Under the pieces are notes generated by a model that did not search any database, was not told where the DNA came from, and worked only from the letters and a program-made list of their open reading frames with translations. Below, one piece after another: positions 5,495 to 7,635 of a stretch of 7,635 nt of DNA. The DNA comes from Terriglobia bacterium (lineage in GTDB: Bacteria; Acidobacteriota; Terriglobia; UBA7540), in assembly GCA_030042795.1 (NCBI GenBank), contig JASHYZ010000515.1, positions 1-7,635 on the forward strand, given 5' to 3'. The position numbers were made by a program, and so were the translations under genes. How positions within the stretch are numbered: the stretch's first letter is position 1; each line of letters begins with the position of its first letter.

Positions 5495-6919
5495 TTAGCG
5501 AGGCGAACTTTTAGCTGATGGGGCGGCCGCAAGCACTTTCGAAATCGGCTGTGGCAAGGCGGCCTTAAGCTGCGGGTTGAGCCGAAGGCCCTCCTCAATT
5601 TCCGAGCGCGCCTCCGGCGCCAAAGTCGTCGTACCTGAGGCCAGCAGCAGTCCCAATTCGAAGTGGGCCGCTGCCATCTTGGGATCAAGTACCAGCGCCC
5701 GGTGAAATTCAGCCTCGGCTTCCTCTTTGCGGCCTTGCTGCGCGAGTCCCATACCCAGGCTGAAGTGAGCGGTGGAAAATCCGGGATCGAGCGAGACCGC
5801 GGATTGGAACTGTTCGATGGCGCCTGCCAGTTTTCCCGTGCTCATCAGAGCGTTGCCGTAATTGTTGTGTGCCTTGGCGAACTTCGGATCGGAGCGCACG
5901 GCCAGGGCAAACGTCTCGGTCGCGTCTGCCGTCTTCCCTTGTTGCCAGAGCACTCCTCCGAGATTGTTGTAGGCTTCGGCATAGGAAGGGTGGTCGCCAA
6001 TCGACTTCCGAAAGGCCGTTTCCGCCCCAGCCAGGTCGCCGGAGTTCCAGAGTCGAACGCCCTCGTTGTCATCCGCTTGCGCTCGCGCCAGCGCCTGCGT
6101 CATTTGCAGCATGTCCTTGGCCTTCGCGTATTCGGCATCTGCCTGAGCCGTGTCGCCAAGGTGGCGAAGCACAGTGGCCAGGCCGTAGACAGCCGGCGTC
6201 GCATCGGGTTCCTCGCGCAGCGCGGCTTCAAAGGCGGCCTTGGCGCCCGCCCAGTTGCCCATCCTCATCAGCACGCTTCCCAAGTTTTGCTCTGCCTCGG
6301 GATAACGCTTCCGCTGGGCGATGGCCTTGCGAAAGTTCTCGGCCGCACTCGGGAAATCGCCCTCCTGCAATTGGATAAAACCAAGGCCGCCGAGAGCATT
6401 GGCATTGTTAGGATCCAGGCGCAGAGTGGCCTCGATCTGTTTTTGGGCGCCCTCGAAGTCTCCAGCTCTGAATAGCATGGCCGCCAGTTCCAGCCGTGCG
6501 TCGGTGCTGTTGGGATCAGTTTCAACTGCGCGCTGGAAATAGCCTGTGGCCGCTACCAGCGTGCCGCCATCAATCGAAATCAGGCCTTTCTGCAGCCACG
6601 CGCCCGACAGGTGGGGGTCTAACGATAAAGCGCGGTTGATCGCCCCGTCGGCCCCTACCCGGTCCCCCGCAGACCGAAGAGCTATACCGAGCTGAAGGTT
6701 GGCTTCCGCAGAGTTTGGATGTTCAGCGAGGGCTTTTCGCGCTGCGGACACTGCATCCACAACCTGGGTGGGCGGAATGGTGGCTCCTTGCAACTCAATG
6801 TCGCCGGTTGGCGCTGCCCCTTCTGTTACCTGCGCGAAGGCGGTGGGTATCAAAAGCAAGCAGGCTGCCATCACAAGGCCAATCGCAGTCCACGAAAACA
6901 CCGTTCGGAACTCTGTCAT
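5495..6919 (-). CDS. Exported tetratricopeptide-repeat protein
   Basis: 474-aa protein with a Sec-type signal peptide: Arg5, hydrophobic core about residues 7-27, likely cleavage after AFA (29/30). From about residue 55 to 455 it is a nearly unbroken solenoid of roughly 11 TPR units with the usual pattern (e.g. AYNNLG, AHNNYG, AHFSLG, each followed by G-x-x-x-x-A and ending LDP). The C-terminus is an Ala/Pro-rich tail. It should be a periplasmic or surface protein-interaction scaffold; no enzyme domain is seen. Cys20 follows MAA but lies inside the hydrophobic core, so a lipoprotein is unlikely. ATG 6919 is chosen because the signal peptide begins there. No ribosome binding site precedes it: the leader is a dispersed repeat whose end supplies the ATG. 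An in-frame ATG at 7021 would add 34 residues encoded by the repeat and bury the signal peptide. A CRTAC1-family gene lies just upstream in the same direction, a pairing I associate with Acidobacteriota. Confidence 0.85.
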   Translation of the reverse strand: MTEFRTVFSWTAIGLVMAACLLLIPTAFAQVTEGAAPTGDIELQGATIPPTQVVDAVSAARKALAEHPNSAEANLQLGIALRSAGDRVGADGAINRALSLDPHLSGAWLQKGLISIDGGTLVAATGYFQRAVETDPNSTDARLELAAMLFRAGDFEGAQKQIEATLRLDPNNANALGGLGFIQLQEGDFPSAAENFRKAIAQRKRYPEAEQNLGSVLMRMGNWAGAKAAFEAALREEPDATPAVYGLATVLRHLGDTAQADAEYAKAKDMLQMTQALARAQADDNEGVRLWNSGDLAGAETAFRKSIGDHPSYAEAYNNLGGVLWQQGKTADATETFALAVRSDPKFAKAHNNYGNALMSTGKLAGAIEQFQSAVSLDPGFSTAHFSLGMGLAQQGRKEEAEAEFHRALVLDPKMAAAHFELGLLLASGTTTLAPEARSEIEEGLRLNPQLKAALPQPISKVLAAAPSAKSSPR

Positions 6920-6998
6920 TTCGAGCGCAGCGAGAAATCTCGCTCCGAAAGCAGGCACAGTGCGAGATTCCTCGTCGCCTACGGCTCCTCGGAATGAC
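6916..6998. repeat. 83-bp dispersed palindromic repeat (GTCATTTCGAG...CGGAATGAC)
   Basis: The two ends are imperfect inverted copies. The left end begins GTCATTTCGAGCGCAGCGAG and continues AAATCTCGC. The right end, read on the minus strand, begins GTCATTCCGAGGAGCC, passes through GGCGACGAGG and ends AATCTCGC. They flank a centre of about 17 bp. I recognise this from memory as a repeat type scattered through intergenic regions of Acidobacteriota and some other phyla, probably a non-autonomous transposable or REP-like element. It fills most of the 139-bp gap between the CRTAC1 and TPR genes and touches the TPR start codon. Confidence 0.7.
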
Positions 6999-7058
6999 AC
7001 GCTGGATGGATCTAGCCACATTCCGCTGAGCTGCCGCCATGAATTCGCAGGCCACATC

Positions 7059-7635
7059 TCAGGCCCTCGCACCCTTTTCTCCCTGCCGAAAGGTATATTC
7101 GCGGTTCGCCGCCAAGTTCTCGTGCTTCTCCTCCTCACCGTCGGGCCAGCGGATCTCGATGCGCTCGATGGTGCTGGCTTTCCCCAATCCAAAATGAAGC
7201 CGGGGATCGCATGAGGAAAGATAGCTTTCGCCGCTGCGCACTTCGTCAGTCTGGGTTATGCCGGCTGCCGTAACTCGCACGCGCGCCCCGATCGCATCAC
7301 GGTTGCTCTTTGTGCCCGTGCCGACAAGTTTGAGCCGAACCCAGCCTCCCGCCTCGCCCTGGGGTTTGTAAAGGAATGGTTCTTGGTCAATGTTATTGAC
7401 CACAGCCCACACTCGCCCGCTGTTGTCGAGATCGCCGAAAGCGGCTCCGCGGCTGCTCCAGGCCTGCGTGAATCCGCTTTGGGCGCTATCCACCAAAGCA
7501 AACCGGCCGTTGCGCAGATTATGAAAGAGCTGGTTCTGCTGGTAGTAAGAGTTACCGGCCTTATCCGCCTGCGGATAAATATGGCCGTCGGCCACTAACA
7601 GATCTTTCCAGCCGTCGTTGTCAAAATCGATGAAA
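7059..7635 (-). CDS. CRTAC1-family protein, FG-GAP/VCBS plus ASPIC/UnbV (5' end outside window)
   Basis: C-terminal 191 residues of a larger, presumably exported, calcium-binding beta-propeller-type protein. The visible part opens in an FG-GAP repeat (FIDFDNDGWKDLLVADGHIYP) and continues through a second, weaker repeat (AFGDLDNSGRVWAVVNN) in which some Asp positions are lost. It ends in a complete ASPIC/UnbV domain: an IGARVRV segment, the SGESYLSS motif, then LHFGLGKASTIERIEIRWPDG. The stop is at 7059-7061. The frame is open to the right edge; the GTG at 7595 is internal to the first repeat and not a real start. Such proteins are abundant in Acidobacteriota and Planctomycetota and usually have no known substrate. 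The TPR gene follows after 139 bp in the same direction, so the two may be co-transcribed. Confidence 0.9.
   Translation of the reverse strand, partial: FIDFDNDGWKDLLVADGHIYPQADKAGNSYYQQNQLFHNLRNGRFALVDSAQSGFTQAWSSRGAAFGDLDNSGRVWAVVNNIDQEPFLYKPQGEAGGWVRLKLVGTGTKSNRDAIGARVRVTAAGITQTDEVRSGESYLSSCDPRLHFGLGKASTIERIEIRWPDGEEEKHENLAANREYTFRQGEKGARA

Noticed and set aside
5663..6475. Plus-strand frame of 270 codons
   Set aside because: Lies wholly antisense to the TPR gene, whose repeats are unmistakable; the frame shows no family motifs.

Overview
The window is a GC-rich bacterial chromosome segment. All five protein genes I can support lie on the minus strand. A gene for a CRTAC1-type protein (FG-GAP/VCBS plus ASPIC/UnbV) next to a secreted multi-TPR protein, together with a dispersed 'GTCATTTCGAG...GGAATGAC' palindromic repeat, suggests a soil-type Acidobacteriota or a similar lineage. 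That placement is an inference from gene context and memory, not from a phylogenetic marker.

Left part (1-2970): a two-gene operon read right to left. First comes the shell protein of a family 2A encapsulin (SrpI-like, HK97 fold, 308 aa, 2970 to 2044). It overlaps by 29 bp a SufS-type cysteine desulfurase that starts at 2072 and runs off the left edge. The desulfurase carries an N-terminal Pro/Ala/Gly/Ser-rich extension of about 400 residues with no cysteine, which is the cargo-loading tail of this encapsulin class. The tail contains three ~85-residue tandem repeats and a degenerate fourth copy at its N-terminus. The expected product is a protein shell packed with a desulfurase that strips sulfur from cysteine; characterised relatives are linked to sulfur storage.

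Middle (2971-4275): about 1.25 kb without a convincing protein gene. It holds the leader of the encapsulin operon, a 128-bp MITE-like element with inverted ends flanked by CTAG (3304-3431), small palindromes, and, at its right end, a 48-nt 3' fragment of a tRNA-Gln gene (anticodon stem to CCA, 4222-4269). The fragment looks like a tRNA attachment-site scar, so the encapsulin operon may lie on an integrated island whose right edge is here.

Right part (4276-7635): a threonine-dehydratase-like PLP enzyme (5259 to 4276), an exported 11-TPR protein (6919 to 5495), and the 3' end of a CRTAC1-family gene (from the right edge to 7059). An 83-bp palindromic repeat fills most of the gap between the last two, and its terminal bases supply the TPR gene's likely start codon. 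These three genes have no evident functional link to the encapsulin operon.
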